A stretch of 64,000 nt of DNA from Toxotes chatareus (lineage: Eukaryota > Chordata > Actinopteri > Toxotidae): NCBI GenBank assembly GCA_016801885.1, contig CM028895.1, forward strand, positions 2,287,001-2,351,000, written 5' to 3'. Made by a program: the position numbers and the translations under genes. Positions 1 to 13,500 of this stretch are shown in pieces (within the stretch, counting starts at the first letter, position 1; each line of letters opens with the position of its first letter). The notes beneath the pieces were generated by a model. It saw nothing but the letters and a program-made list of their open reading frames with translations, was not told the DNA's origin and did no database searches.

Positions 1-607
1 TATCCTGTTTCTAACAAATTTTCTCCAAAAGCTATTTCAGTCCAACGGACTGCCAGTGCCATCCCTTTTTACCTCACTACAACCTGACAACATCTGCATC
101 TCGAGTCTGCATCTGAGCCCAGCCTCCTGAGTCAATATTCAGAACTGTTACGGGGCCAAGCTCAGTTCTTTTTAATAACTGGCTGCAGCTGTCGGCTGCT
201 CTTCAGAAGTTGGCTTCATGTTTTGCAGCAGTGTTGTAGTGGAGTATCACTGGTCTGCTGTGTCGATATCATGACACGAAGGAAGCACATTTAACTGATG
301 CTCGTATCCACAGCGACTCACAGGGTAAGCTTCTGCTCCTAGATCACCCACATTACAAGCAACCATTAACAAGCAGCCCAGAGAGGTCAGAGGTCACAAC
401 ATGCTGTTCATCAACAGAACAAATAATCCTGTGATTCAGAAACATGCACATATATGTAAGGAAACTGAGCTGAGGGGAGAACTATCAGATTTTACATGCA
501 GCTGTTTGCAGAATTTATGTTTCTGTTGTCTCTACATAAACACTTGTCACTTTGATGCACACGATTGAGTCTCGGTTTGTGATGGAGGAGCTGAATATGC
601 AGCAGTC

Positions 608-614
<7 letters not shown>

Positions 615-638
<24 letters not shown>
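615..638. repeat. (CA)n microsatellite
   Basis: An uninterrupted run of about eleven CA units preceded by CT units. It lies in what is probably the first intron of the minus-strand glycosyltransferase-like gene. Confidence 0.9.
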
Positions 639-640
<2 letters not shown>

Positions 641-1957
641 AAAAGCACTGCACACTCACCGATACAATGGTCTTTCTATTTCAAAATCTCTTGTCTTGAT
701 ACCTAATTCATGTGTGAGTGAGTTTCATTACTCAAATAAGCAGCAGAACATGCTGCTAACCTTCATGAGTATTTTATAGTACAATTTACCGATAAAGAGG
801 GATTTCCAGGAGTTTGTGTGCATGTGCTTGTAGTTCAATAAAACAAGGTAAGAGAGGCAGGATCAATACAATTTAGCCCACCAGCAACAGTTAACATGCT
901 GCGGGTCTTTTTGCATAACAGACATCCTGCAGTGCACACTGGGCACAGACACCAAGCCGGGTCCAAAATGAACCTAATTATCTTCAAAGGAGCCACAGAA
1001 ATCTGATAATGAATTAATACAGTGATAAAAGCCCCGATGGTGGATGTATGACTATATTATTTGGTTATTATGGGAACAGCACTTATAGTTTTATCTTAGG
1101 AAATTAAAAATAAGTCGCGTGTCACACCACAATCTATAGAGCTGAGCTGCTGCTGACAGGAATACTGTAGGATTTAACAGGAATATCTAGTGTAAATCTT
1201 CACTGATACTGATTTCCTTCAGTTTAAATTGGGAGCTGATAAAAAACACAAGAGAGAGAAAATAACTAAGTTCCTCTACACATTTAAGTTCTTAGGATTT
1301 TGCTCTTTTGGTCAAATTCAGCTACATATGGTTTTCATTTCGTGAGACCTATTAACTAACCTAAATTCCAGAGGAAGTTTTGTGGTTTTTACTTCACTGA
1401 ATGTATCCGACCCAAAGCTGCACAGCGGCTGCAGAATTTCATCTTCAAAATTCAAGTTACTCATTAGCGCCAATTAGTTGCTCCTGAGCTTAGTACAACT
1501 GAATGAAACACTTTTCCATTCTTTTTTTTAACATGAGTAAACTTCTATGTTAATTTCTTTTTATTCATGTAACATTTCAAATACAAGACTTTACTTCTTC
1601 ATGGTGATAGCTGCATCTACACACACGCAACACTTCTCTGTAAAAAGTGTATCACAAACTATATTTGAGGTTTGGGACAAAACTACACAGACAACGCAGC
1701 CAAACATACAAGTGTTTATGGGATGTAAACGCTATAAAACAACCAAAAACGAACCAATAATGATTCACACATAATTACTGATTCACTTTAACTCCCTTTA
1801 CAGCGATATTATGGGTTTATTATAGGAACTTCGTCTACAGTGTGACCGCTGACTGCACAGACACTGAAAGTCCCTACAGGTATATTATAGCTATTTTCGT
1901 GCCCGCGCACACGCGCACACTCACACAGCAGGAGAGGTGGTTGTATGTTTACTTCAC

Positions 1958-2131
1958 CTGGTTGTACGCTGTCTCTCCGCCTCCCGCTGCTCCTCCTCCT
2001 CCTCCCCCTGCTCCTGCTCCGGTACCGAGCTCCGGCAGCCTCCTCCGGCTCAGCACCAGCAGGTAAACCAGCGCTCCCAGCCACACCAGCACCGCCACGG
2101 CCACCGCCAGCCTCCGACAGAGACGCTTCAT
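1958..2131 (-). CDS. First coding exon of a type II membrane glycosyltransferase, GALNT14/16-like (partial)
   Basis: The ATG at 2131 opens 58 codons ending exactly at a consensus donor (CAG|GTGAAG, exon edge 1958, phase 0). The peptide starts MKRLCRRL, has a hydrophobic stretch at about residues 9-27 (AVAVAVLVWLGALVYLLVL), then SRRR and a Gly/Ala-rich stem. A short basic cytosolic tail, a signal anchor and a flexible stem are the plan of Golgi type II glycosyltransferases. The order of basic and hydrophobic residues is closest, from memory, to the N-terminus of polypeptide GalNAc-transferase 14. The catalytic domain would lie on further minus-strand exons below position 1, outside the window, so the family cannot be confirmed. 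Only the signal-anchor architecture is secure. Upstream, 2132-2530 is CT- and GT-rich and is the likely 5' UTR and promoter. Confidence 0.45.
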
Positions 2132-4880
2132 TTTCCGGTCAGGAGGAGCCGGCGGCGCCCGCAGCCCGGCTGCTGTCAGAAGCCCATTTTACAGAAGCCA
2201 GGAAACAAATAAAACAAGCTCAGTGAGCAGCCAAGCTGCACTAACTAACAACACAAGTCTGTCCGGTCCCGCTGACGGTAAAACACCGACTACAGAGCGC
2301 GCGCTCCCTCTCACGCTCTCTCTCTCTCTCTCAACTCACAGAGGCTCGAGCGCTTCTCTGACACGCCTGACAGCCGTGTGCGTGTGCACGCGTGTGTCTG
2401 CGTGTGTGCGTGTGTGTGTGAATCAGTGTGTTTCGCTGAGGGAGTCCTGGACCCTCCTGAAGGTTTGAATGGGAGAGCGTGGAGCTCCACCTGCCGACAC
2501 CCACAACTACTCCAGCAAAGTGCGACGGAACGGAACGGAACAGAACAGAACGCATTAGAATACAAAAGAACCAGAGAAGAGACAAAAGAAGACAAAATCC
2601 GAACTATAACAGTTTTTACAATCAATTAACTGTTCTCAATTTTCTGTCAATCAATTACTTTAGTAAATGTGACATATTCCTAGGTTAACTTTACCTGGTT
2701 TACCTGGGAGTGTACGCGTTACAGTGGAAGGGTGAGAGAAAAGATGAAGAGAAGAACGGAGAAAAAAATATGAAAAAAAAAAGTCAGAAAAGAAAAGACA
2801 GGGTGACAAGATGATGAAGTCAGTTATCCCACGTTTTATTTCAATAAATTATCAGGTGGTTCCATCTTAGAACTATTAATAAAACATGTGGAACACAAAT
2901 AAAAATAATAATTCTTGTGTGAGAGACTTGAACCTGAGGTGAAACCTTTACTTTACTCTTTACTGTCTTAGTGCGCCATCTAGTGTTTAAGCAGAGTAAC
3001 GTCCTGCCAGTTTCTTCTGTGCAGTGTCAACAATTTTCAAAACAAACTAATTTTCTCTGAGGTGTTTTCACTGAAACTAAAACAAATCCGTCTCAAAAAC
3101 ACAGTAACAAAACCCAACATCTCCATGGTACATGAACAAAAGGTAACTCCCGCTCAAAGTGAACAAGTTATCTTACTTCAGGAAAATGTACTTAAAGTGC
3201 AATGAGCATATAATTTTCACTGTAATAGGTAATAACATGTTTTAGGTGCAAACTGAAAGCTGAAGGAATTAGAAAGAGCACACGCACGTTAAGCAAACTC
3301 CCCTCGACACAAACACTGATGTGGCTGAACACTGAATTTCATTAACACACCTCCAACACGAGCTTCGATCCACGCTGAGTCACTTGATCGTGTCAACAAC
3401 TTCACCTGTTTATGCAACATTCACGCCACGTTGCTCAGATCGTGATTCAGGTCAGACTCCTAGTTTTAACTCCAAATCACCACAAACATCAGGAATCTCT
3501 AACCCGAGAGCCTGCAGCTCACCTGCCTGTGACATCAGAGCTCACCTGTGTGTCTGTGCTGCTCAGATTCCCGCTCCCAGGATTTTCAAAATAAACTGAT
3601 GCCTGGCATTAACAAACAAATCAGCTGGACAAACTGTGGCTAATGTACTTTATAAATAATGCTCATGTCTTAATGACACACACGCAGTAAGAGCTCTGCT
3701 CTGACTGGGGAGGCGGACAGTGAACGCGACATATTTCTCCAGATAATTTGAAAGAAGTTCGGGCTGATTACAGAACACTGTTCGCTCCGCTCAGCTGTTA
3801 CTCTGAAAAGGACCCGATGTCCTGGTTCGTCTCGTTTTCGCCTCACAAACCAATCAAACAGCACATAACCGCGGAGATTTAAATATAATATGAGCCGCTG
3901 TTCATTTTCTCCAGTGAGGACGTTTTCGATTCTGTAACATTTGAAACATTTAAACTACAAACACTTACCGTTTCCGCACAAACTCCCGCCAAGCTGCTGC
4001 TCGTCAACAAGGGTTTAAATTTAGGGTTGCCAGATTTTACTCGAGTGGCCCCCCCCAACCTTTCCCTCTATATCACATTAACCAACGTTCTGCGGAAAAA
4101 GACACAAACCTGGCAACTCACACTGAGCTCCCGCCCCTCCCTTCGACCTCACCTGAACCTGTTAATTCAACCAGTGAGATTCACTCTGAGTAAAACACTC
4201 GGAAACTGCAGCAGAGAAAACAGTCTCTCCTCAGCGTCTCTGTGGTCATGTTGCTGTTACAGTTTGAAGTTTTGGCTCAGGTGTTTGTCTTACATGAGCA
4301 TTTCCATTTCGTGTCAACTCAAGCTCCCCTTACTTGTTTGCTCATGAGTTTTCAACCATATAACACAGTCCTCATCGATAGATCTTACTGCCAGAAACAG
4401 AAATTAAAAACTACTCAGACAGGCCGTTACTGTCCTCCTCAATTCATCACTGCAGACACAATAAGAATGCATCCATAACATGCTAAATGAAACCTGTTTT
4501 TGAATTTTAAATGACGTGTTCATTGATATTATGGTGAAGGCTGTTTGTCAGAAGTGCAGTGATAATGCTAGCCAGTATCTTTGTATCCCCTTATTTTATT
4601 TTGTGTAATTGTGAAATATATAGTTTTGACCTGCAGTGCTGCAAATTTCACAATCACCTTTTGGTGGTAAACATACCATAAATAATAATGTGTGGAGTGT
4701 TTTAATATCAAAACTTCAAATATGTGGCCGTTTGAGATTATGACCCACATTAAATTCTGTTTGACATTTTATCTACTAATAATGAACTGTGATGGATATT
4801 ATGAATTCTGTTTCTGGTTTATTTTTAATTTCAAACAAATGTTAATATGAGAGAAAGAAAAACACATGTTAACACACACC
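2132..4880. other. Intergenic region between the GALNT-like gene and the ZFAND3 3' end
   Basis: No coding exon was found on either strand. The first 400 bases hold (CT)n and (GT)n simple sequence and are the likely promoter of the leftward gene. The rest is AT-rich with only short unrelated ORFs. A minus-strand splice-donor-like GTAAGT near 3966 follows GC-richer sequence and could end a non-coding first exon, but nothing supports it further. Confidence 0.5.
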
Positions 4881-7593
4881 ACATCCTCTAATCCAGTTTA
4901 TTTTCCTCAGCAGAAAATGGAACACGATAAAATTAAAGGAGAAAATAGGACAGAATTATGTTCTTGCTTTTTTTTATACATTTAACTAAATATGCCACTC
5001 TATGCTAGGGTGTAAGTAACTCAAACTGATATAAGGTTAAATAATTTTTTCTTTAAAAGGTACAGAAAGATATTCCATTTCTTCCATTTCTCATTAGCAC
5101 TCAAAAAAGGAACAAGTTTTTTTTCAAATATTCAAATACCAAAATAAGAACCAGCCATGACATTTCTCCACACTCCCTTTATCCTTCGCTGTGTTCTCAC
5201 TGGAGAGGATGGGAGAGGGGGCGAGGGGTGAGAGATGAGGGAGAGAAGAAACAATAACTTGTGCATGAGGATTAGCATAGTTAAGTGGTGTCTGGTTATA
5301 AGGGCTGTCCACCTTAATCAACATTTTCATAGTTATTTTGCAAAAAAAGAAAAAACAAGTCATTTTCTAATTTTCCTGCCATTCAAGGAAATCTACTGTT
5401 TCATGTTTTAAAAAAAAATTATACAAACTGCACTTTCTGCAATGCTGAGAAGTGCATTTAATGGAGTCCCGCACCTGTATTAAAGAAGTTGCAATTTATA
5501 GCTTTTAATTCGCCCACACTGTAAACCACATCCAAAATAAGCTAACAAAAATTCCAATTTGAAGGAGAAAATGTCAGCTTCTGCAAAGTCACAAACAAAA
5601 AGGTTGATTTCGGTAGAATAGCCCTTTTAGGAGAGGAAAGGAAGAGAACTGAACAATATGCACAGCACAGAGTCCAAGCCGTCAGACTGTGATGGCTGAT
5701 TACGAGCGGAGTCGGAAACGATGACGAAACAAAAAGGTATGAAGAAAGGGAAAAACCACTCAATTTGAGAATTCACATGTTATTTCTGCAGCCAAACGCA
5801 GCTGAGAGCTGCAACAGTGATGTCAGCAGATCTACGACCTCTACTGGATCCAACAGGGAAAAACAAAACATGCATGATGGACCAGCAGAAGTCAGTGCAC
5901 ATCCGGTCTTAGACCTAAATAAGGTTCATTAATAGAAACATTGAACAGAAGAGAACCAACTATGGTTGGTTACTTTGCTAAAGTGGCGAGTTAAGAGTCA
6001 ACTGACCAACATGACCGGTGTTATTTTACTGATTACTGTTTTTATGTTTGCTTCTGCGTGTATAATGTCTACAAGCCAACCAGCATTTGGTTAATTTCTC
6101 GGCCTTAGCACCAACGTTCACTCGTGCTGCGTATCAATATGACATCACTCATTTAAACTGTGGGACGAACCCATCTCTCTTCGATTTAATCGATTTAAGT
6201 TTAAAGGATTATGTTCCAAACAGATATCCCCGATCTGAAATTTGAATGACACCCAATCCTACCCACAAAACAAAATAAGAAATAAATTATAGAACAATTT
6301 AAAGGGTAGGAAGTAATTTATGTATTCAGTTTAGCACTCTGGATTGATCGTCTGTAGAGACAATCCGTGATGAACTTTGGATTATTCGTTTTTCTTAATG
6401 AACACATGGCGTTTTGGCGAAGAACTATTCATTTGAATACAAAAAATTCAGTCATATTCCCCCTTATGCATCAAGAACAACAGTACCACTCAGTAAACTG
6501 AAAAAGGAGAGGGAAAGAGGGAGAAGAGGATCTGCTACACAGAGGATTTATCAGAGTTACTCTTGTCCATTAGTGTGATTTTTTTTTTTTTTAATATTTA
6601 TTTGTATTTTTTCTTTTTGTCAACAGTCCATGTGAGCAGAGGCAGGGATTGGCTGTATTGTCCTCCACGACACCGTGGTTAAGCAGTAAAAACGAGCTAA
6701 TCACCATGACGGCCACACAAAAAAAAAAGAAAAAGAAAAGAGAAAAAAAAAAAACTCAAACCATGACAGCATCCTTGGACTGCCTCACATGACCAAATGA
6801 CACACTCACACCTGCACAAATACACTGTTGCTGGTACCATACACGAGCACAACACGGTTGGTGATGCTGTGCATGGACCTGAACGTTGGTGGAAGGAAAA
6901 AAAAAAAGAAGAAGAGAGGAAGGCGGGGTTACAGGTTTGATACTCCAACCCCTTGATGACGACCTGAGGACTGGTCGTGGGATAGAGCTGGACCCCTCAC
7001 CCGTGACCAAGAAATGGAAAAAAAAAAAGAACAACCAATAACTGTTGAATGAGAATCCAAACGCATCAGTTCAGCCGAACGCTACAGTTCATCTTCCATA
7101 ACTTCCTGTTCTGAAAAAAGGAGCGTGAGCAAAGAGGAGGAAACCATGGTGAGAAACAGCGGAGCTGTGCATGATGTACGACTGACGGGATCCATCTCTG
7201 CGGCATCCTTCCTCTAAACACAGGGGGGAGGTGGGGTTAAGGCTGTGTGTGTGAACATGCGATACTGAATGTGGCTCCGCAGAACAGCCACTTGGCCTCC
7301 TGTTGGCCCCGAGCTGCCTCGTCCAGAGCCAGAGTCCAAACAGACGCTCCAGGCAGGAAATCAGGACGGCAACAGGGCGGCGTCAAGCTCAGATCCAGAA
7401 TCGTCGGGTCAGATGCAGGATGTTACGACCGTGCTCCCTCCCCTCTTCCTCTCTCCCTCCCACCCTCCCCCTCCCACCCATCACCCCATTTGTCATTCCT
7501 CCTTGCTCTCCTTCCATCACCTCCTCCTCCTCCACCTCCTCCTCTCTGTAAGCGCCTCATCTCTAACTGGATGGCTGGTCACGGTGTGGCCAA
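4870..7593 (-). other. zfand3: Probable long 3' UTR of ZFAND3 with a candidate poly(A) signal
   Basis: The 2.7 kb downstream of the ZFAND3 stop contains no conserved coding exon. A minus-strand AATAAA (plus-strand TTTATT at 4897-4902) could set the transcript end near 4875. Poly(A) and poly(T) runs and CT-rich tracts are frequent. Assignment to the 3' UTR rests on position and on the known long 3' UTR of mammalian ZFAND3, not on transcript data. Confidence 0.4.
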
Positions 7594-10500
7594 TCAGGAG
7601 CACTCCTCCCCGATGCGTTGGCACGAGCGGCCCACCTTGCGGTCCAGCTTCACCATCTTGAGGACGGCCTCCTCGCGCCCGCGGCCCAGATGGTCGAACA
7701 GACAGTCGTGCTGCTCGGGTAGACGGTGAAGCATGCAGAACACATAGCCTGGGAGGGAAAGAGGAGAACGTGGTGAGGGAGGAAGTGACCCTGATAAATG
7801 TTCTGCTGTTCCCGCTTTGTATGGGAGAAAACATCATCAGTGGTTTTACCTCTCCAAACCTACTCCAAAACACAAACGCACAAAAATAAGTGTCTTATGG
7901 ATTTGCAGGATTTTCCTCGTCCCATTTAGAGTAAAAAGAATTTAGGTAATGAAAAAAATGTAATTATAAAGTGAAGCTCAGTGCAGCAGTATAACTTTGC
8001 TCATGGCGTCATGATGACTGAAAGCCATGCTGAAGTGTTGGTACTGACCACAGCGGCAGGAGCCCAGTTCCTGCTGCACCAGCTCTAGTTTGGTTTGGCA
8101 GCGATAGCAGCGCCGACGGTTCTTCTGCTTGGGCGTCCCGCGAGCCTCCTCGCTGCTCCCCTCTTTCTCGCCTGTCCGAGGCCGTTTCTCTGGCGTCACT
8201 TCGCTCTCTGAGCCCGAGGCTGAAAACAAACGGCAGGGATGAGAGATGGCGCTCAAAGTGGGACAGGTCACACTGGGCTATTGGCAGAAAGGGGGGGCTG
8301 TACCTGATTCTCGTGGACGTTTTGTGGGTGTGCAGAGTGTGCCTTGGGCTGTTTCTGTGGACGACACGCCTGCAGATGGAAGAGAGGACAAGTGTTTTAT
8401 TCCCACAACATACATCCAAAGCCACCATACAATGACAATATATGTACTGACAGTGTTATGTACCAGCCTTGAAGAAAAAGCAGAGTGTATTTTAATTTTG
8501 TGCTATCAGAAGAACAAAAGTGTTGTGAGGAGTCTTATTGAGCATTAAAGTCCTCCACATTAGTTCTAACTGTAAATGAAGACGGGTGACTTCATTAGTA
8601 TCAGCTGTAAATGTCTGCAGGTACCAGAAATCATGTGATGATACTGAGAGCAATGTTTTCAAGTCCTTTCTACTCCAAAGCAGGAGATGTTAATTAACAC
8701 TAAATGATAATTTAAATGTTCTTAAAATACTTTAATTATGCAGCGGCATCCAAAGCTTTGGATGAAGATCTGCTGTAGAGAGATGTACACGGTAAATGTA
8801 CAAGGCATCCAGATTTGAAAAATGAAATGCTTTCACAGAGAAATGTGTGCTCTCTGCTTTTATCATGAACTGTGTGTGATGTCCACTTGTCCTTGTGCCA
8901 TGTGTCACTTTGTACTGGGTAACTAATGCTGTTGTAGCTGAGTGTCAAAAAGCAATATTCAGACTCACTCCTGTATCTTTCTTGTGATTCAAGCAAGAAG
9001 AAGGATGCACAGCAACGTTTGTGCTCGTACAACAGGTCCACGCTCAAAGACTCACACTACACACTGATATGTCTGAAAAAACACAGCTGACGTAGTCTTG
9101 AGCTCAGCCATTGTTGGGAGTATTCCTGCATGACATGATTGGCTTAGTTCTGCAGTGCACTTCACATTAAATTATACTTCCCTGGTTCAAGCAGTTGAAT
9201 GTCCTGTTTGTCCTGCTCTGTGTGTGTGCGTGTGTGTCTCTGTACTTTCCCACTGGATTTAAAGACAAAAGGAGTAGACAGTTCCTTCTTTATCAGCTGC
9301 TTTCCACAGATAACCTGTGCTGTTTTTCAATTTGGAGATAAATATTTTACTGTAGAATTCATATCGGCCCAAATTTGAAATGAAGCAGGGGTCAAGCAGC
9401 AGAGTGTTGGTTTCCCTCCATGTGAACACCATAAAAAGGAAAAAAGCATGTGCTGCGTGTGAAAACGCTGGTCGTCCCATCTCACCTTCCCTCGTGCTGG
9501 GAAATGTGGGCGAGGGCTCTTCAGCTGACGGCTGCTCAGAGCTGGAGGGCGGACGACAATAGGGATTGGCTACTGCTACTGCTCGTCTCGCTACTGAAAA
9601 CGGGTGATTGGCTACTCCCAGTGCTTTGGATGGGCTTGGAGGTGCAGTCCTCCCCTGGCTGCTTCTTCTGGATGTCTACCATCAAGGACAGTAGGTAAGG
9701 GAGTAAAGAGAGATGTAAACACAGCACAGGGAAACAGACAGATACAGGCAGAGAGGGAGGAAGAGAAGAAAAGGAAGACGACACAGAAACAGAAACAGTC
9801 AAAACACTCAAATCTGGACTGATGCACCTGTTTACAGTGTGTAGCACAAAGATACAGCTGCACACCCCAAACCTCCTCTTCCTGTCTGTAATAACAGCTT
9901 TTATGTAGCAATAGCATAGACCTTTGGGTTGGACTCGTGGTCCAACCCAAAGATGGGTTGACAAACAGACCAAATGATTAATCAAGAAAATAATGTACAC
10001 ACCGATCAAAAGTGAAAATGGTCAGCTGCAGCCCTCGTTACCTTTTTTTGGGTGCTACAATCACCGAGCAGCTGAGAACACAGCCGTTTGAAAAACCCAT
10101 CCTTGTTGGTGCATTCAAGTTAACTTTGCCAACTGAAACGCGATTTAGCTGGAGAAAGACATGACAAGCATCGGGCTGAGCTGTACTTTGAACCTGCCAT
10201 ATAATGATGATCTCAGACGTTATTGATCCATGAGGATCTCGTCTTTACTGTTTTGCCTCCGGGGAGGGTGAGGGAGGTCAGCCTAGATTTCAGTTTCTCC
10301 TCCACGTGTGGGCTAACCCACTTCTGCTCAGCCTCCGTACTCATGTGTATTGAGTCTATTCTGAGCGTTACTGCTGTCTGCGATGGTAGACTCAAAGCCG
10401 GGCCCTTAGGTCCTCGCTGTCTGCCATGCTCGCTGGTTGCCATGGCTACCGACGGGGGTTGCAGTGCACCCTCAACCCATCCTCCCAAACCAGACTGGAG

Positions 10501-13500
10501 GCGACACTGAGAAAACTTAATGCATACCTTGACATTTTCAAACTTTAATTGGGCATTTTTTCTTTATCAGACACGTCTCAGCAGCAGAAAAACAAACTTT
10601 CGACATTCAAGGGAGCAAAACACTGAATGCTGCGACCAGACGAAGACTCATTGGCGTGTTTTCCAACTGCACATCTGATTCTGCCCTGAGACTTTACACT
10701 TGTCCTTCCATTTTCCTCAAATGACTTCTTTAGGATTGTTAGCATTCCTAACTGAAGTCAGCTGGCACACCTAGCCTCAAGCTGCTGCTAGCTGTGTCCC
10801 AGGCTGTCAGAGAGAACAGCTCTGCTGCCAAAAGGCAACTTAACAGAAAAACCAAATGTGCAACCGTTTCCCCCCATTTATATGTGACAAGGTAATCAGC
10901 AGACAGTAAACCTCAAAGACAACGTCGGGGACTGATTACTGATATCATTCTTGAAAGCATGAATACATTTGGTCATTTGCATCAGTTAACTGTGCAGCTC
11001 AATAACAATTATACATTTTACAGGCAAAACATTTGAGGCAACTGATGCACAAACATGCTGATATAATGACAAACATCTGAGCAGCCAGATTTGTTTTTTT
11101 TTTAACATCTCAGATTTATGTGTTGTACAATTTTGGCCGACAAACTGAATTTCAGAACAGGAAAGACAACAACTGACAGCTGGTCACCTGCCAGACAACG
11201 AGAGAGCAATTTTACACAACGCAGTAACAATTTTGCCAGCGATTATCTCCCACGGTAAAATCATTTCATGATCATTCTGACTTTAGCTACATATGACATT
11301 TATTAAAGGGGGAAAATCCAGCCATGAAGAGACCATATGGTAATAATGATTTCTCTGTTATCAGCAGACAAGATTTAAACCCAGGAAGGGGCAGTTGCAC
11401 TGCATGTTCCTCAGGTGGCAGCAAGACGAACCTTTGTGATTTCAATTTGAACTTTTTTTTTTTGGCTCATGACCTTGTATATTGTTTTTGAACTCTTGGC
11501 TGTGAAATGCTGTTGGGTGGTATCCAGATGGCGACCAGGACACAAAGGTTATTTCGTTCTTGAGACTTACCAGCGAAACATTTGGAGCAGAGGTTCATGG
11601 TTTTACTGGACCTGAGGAAAGAGGGCAGAGCATAAATGTTACTGACCTATAGAGACAACTTTTTCTTATATGAACACAAAGCTAAATGTTTTTCATTTTA
11701 AGACAATATCATAACACAAAATATCAAACAAAAAATAATTATATGTAAAAATAAACACAAAACAAAGTTACTGTGGATCTATTTTCAGTCAAACAAGGAC
11801 AGCTTTAGCTGTAACGTCACTAATACTGGGTTTAGCTCAAATCAGTTCCAGGTACCCTGTTGTTCTGATGATTGAACACCCATGGGCCACACCTCTGAAC
11901 AGGCAAACAACGCATATATTTGAAAATGATAAGCCTAGATTCCATCAGACTGGGACCGTCCCAATAGCCCGCGTGCATTAAGCTCAAAGTTCAGCTGAGG
12001 CTGACGAAGACCAGCTAAAGATGATAAACATACAGGTGAGTCTGACATGGTGTGCATGAAATGTCCTAAAATGGCCACCATACTGCTCAGTTTTGGCTAC
12101 AATACAGTCAGAAAGACCCTGCATGTGACCTTTAAGTTCCACAGTTCATTTCAGATCAATGGACAGGTTCATCAACGAGCGACCCTCTGGGGACTTCAGT
12201 CTTTAAACTTTTGATTTTAACCTTAAAACACTGAGCATTCTGGAAATGCACTTATCTGCCTCCAGGTATGTGACGTCTTTCCCTCACTTTCTGGGCCTCT
12301 CTTTAATGTTCATGCCACCACAATACATTAGGCCGGCTCATTTCTGTCAGCTGTGAGTCCTGTCAATGGTCAACAGAAGCTGGAACTCCGTACGGTATTC
12401 ACATCATTGTTCCGACAGGAGCTATGCGACTAATGCGGCAGGACAAGCCTGTGCAGACTGTTTTCACCCTCACCAAGGAGGCGATGTGTCTCACCTGTTA
12501 AAGTCTTTACCTCTGTGTGTCACCAAGATTTATTAATTTATCTATAAATGGATGAAATTTAGTGGACAGACAGGCCTTGGACAATGGAACAACTGATTAG
12601 ACTCTGGTGGTGACCCAGATCTGTCATTATCATATTTTTGCTATAATTACACAACTGAAGATACAGACTTAGAAAAGTGCTTCTACTGTTTTGTCCACCC
12701 CACTTACAAATGTGAGCCGGACCGAATATTAGAGACTGTGATCCAGCAGTCCAGTATAATGCAACACCACTAACCGCGGCGAGTTGAATCAACAAACACT
12801 CTGACACAATGTCAACAAAAACTGAACACGGGAGGCTTCAAAGACAGCATTTACTACAGCACTGTTGGATTTCTCACAGCTAATAAACTGGCAATGACAA
12901 TGTGCTACAACAATCTGCTCAATACAATAAAAATTTATAAAATAGGAATTTACTTTTTCAAAAGGGGTACAACCAGATTTTCACAGTAAAACCCATTTAC
13001 ATAAACAGATGGATATATTATATATATTTGGCTAGGCAACCCAAGATCTGACTGTTTTATCTTAGCATCAGCTGGTATTCAGTAAAACTTAAAAACTACT
13101 AGAAGCAAAACTGATAACCTGAATTTATCCAAATAAGGTGTCCTAAATAGGGAGATAAAAAATATCCTTTATGTAGCTATAATTATGCAGAGAGCGTGCA
13201 CTTTACACCAGGCAAGTGAGAAATCAAGACTCATTTAGCCATGAGGCACAACAGACTGGAGTCTAGATAGGAATCTGATTACGCTTGCAGAAATAGTACT
13301 ACATCCAAGTAAAATATCTTGTTGAGGTTCTTAAAACACATCCGGTTCATCAGATAGCAACATGCAGGGTGGAAAAAAAATGATCACCGATAAGACAATA
13401 CAGGGAAAAAACATTAACCTTGAGCCCTGTAAAAGGACTGAACTGGGGCTGTAAGTATTTTTTTGTAAGTATTTTCTTGCAGCTCTCAGTTCTTGCTGAT

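Noticed and set aside
3950..3980. Possible non-coding first exon ending in a GTAAGT donor on the minus strand
   Set aside because: A single splice-like motif without an acceptor, ORF or conservation to link it to a gene.
7247..7729. Plus-strand ORF of 160 codons over the ZFAND3 last exon
   Set aside because: Antisense to the conserved AN1 exon and made of CT-rich low-complexity sequence.
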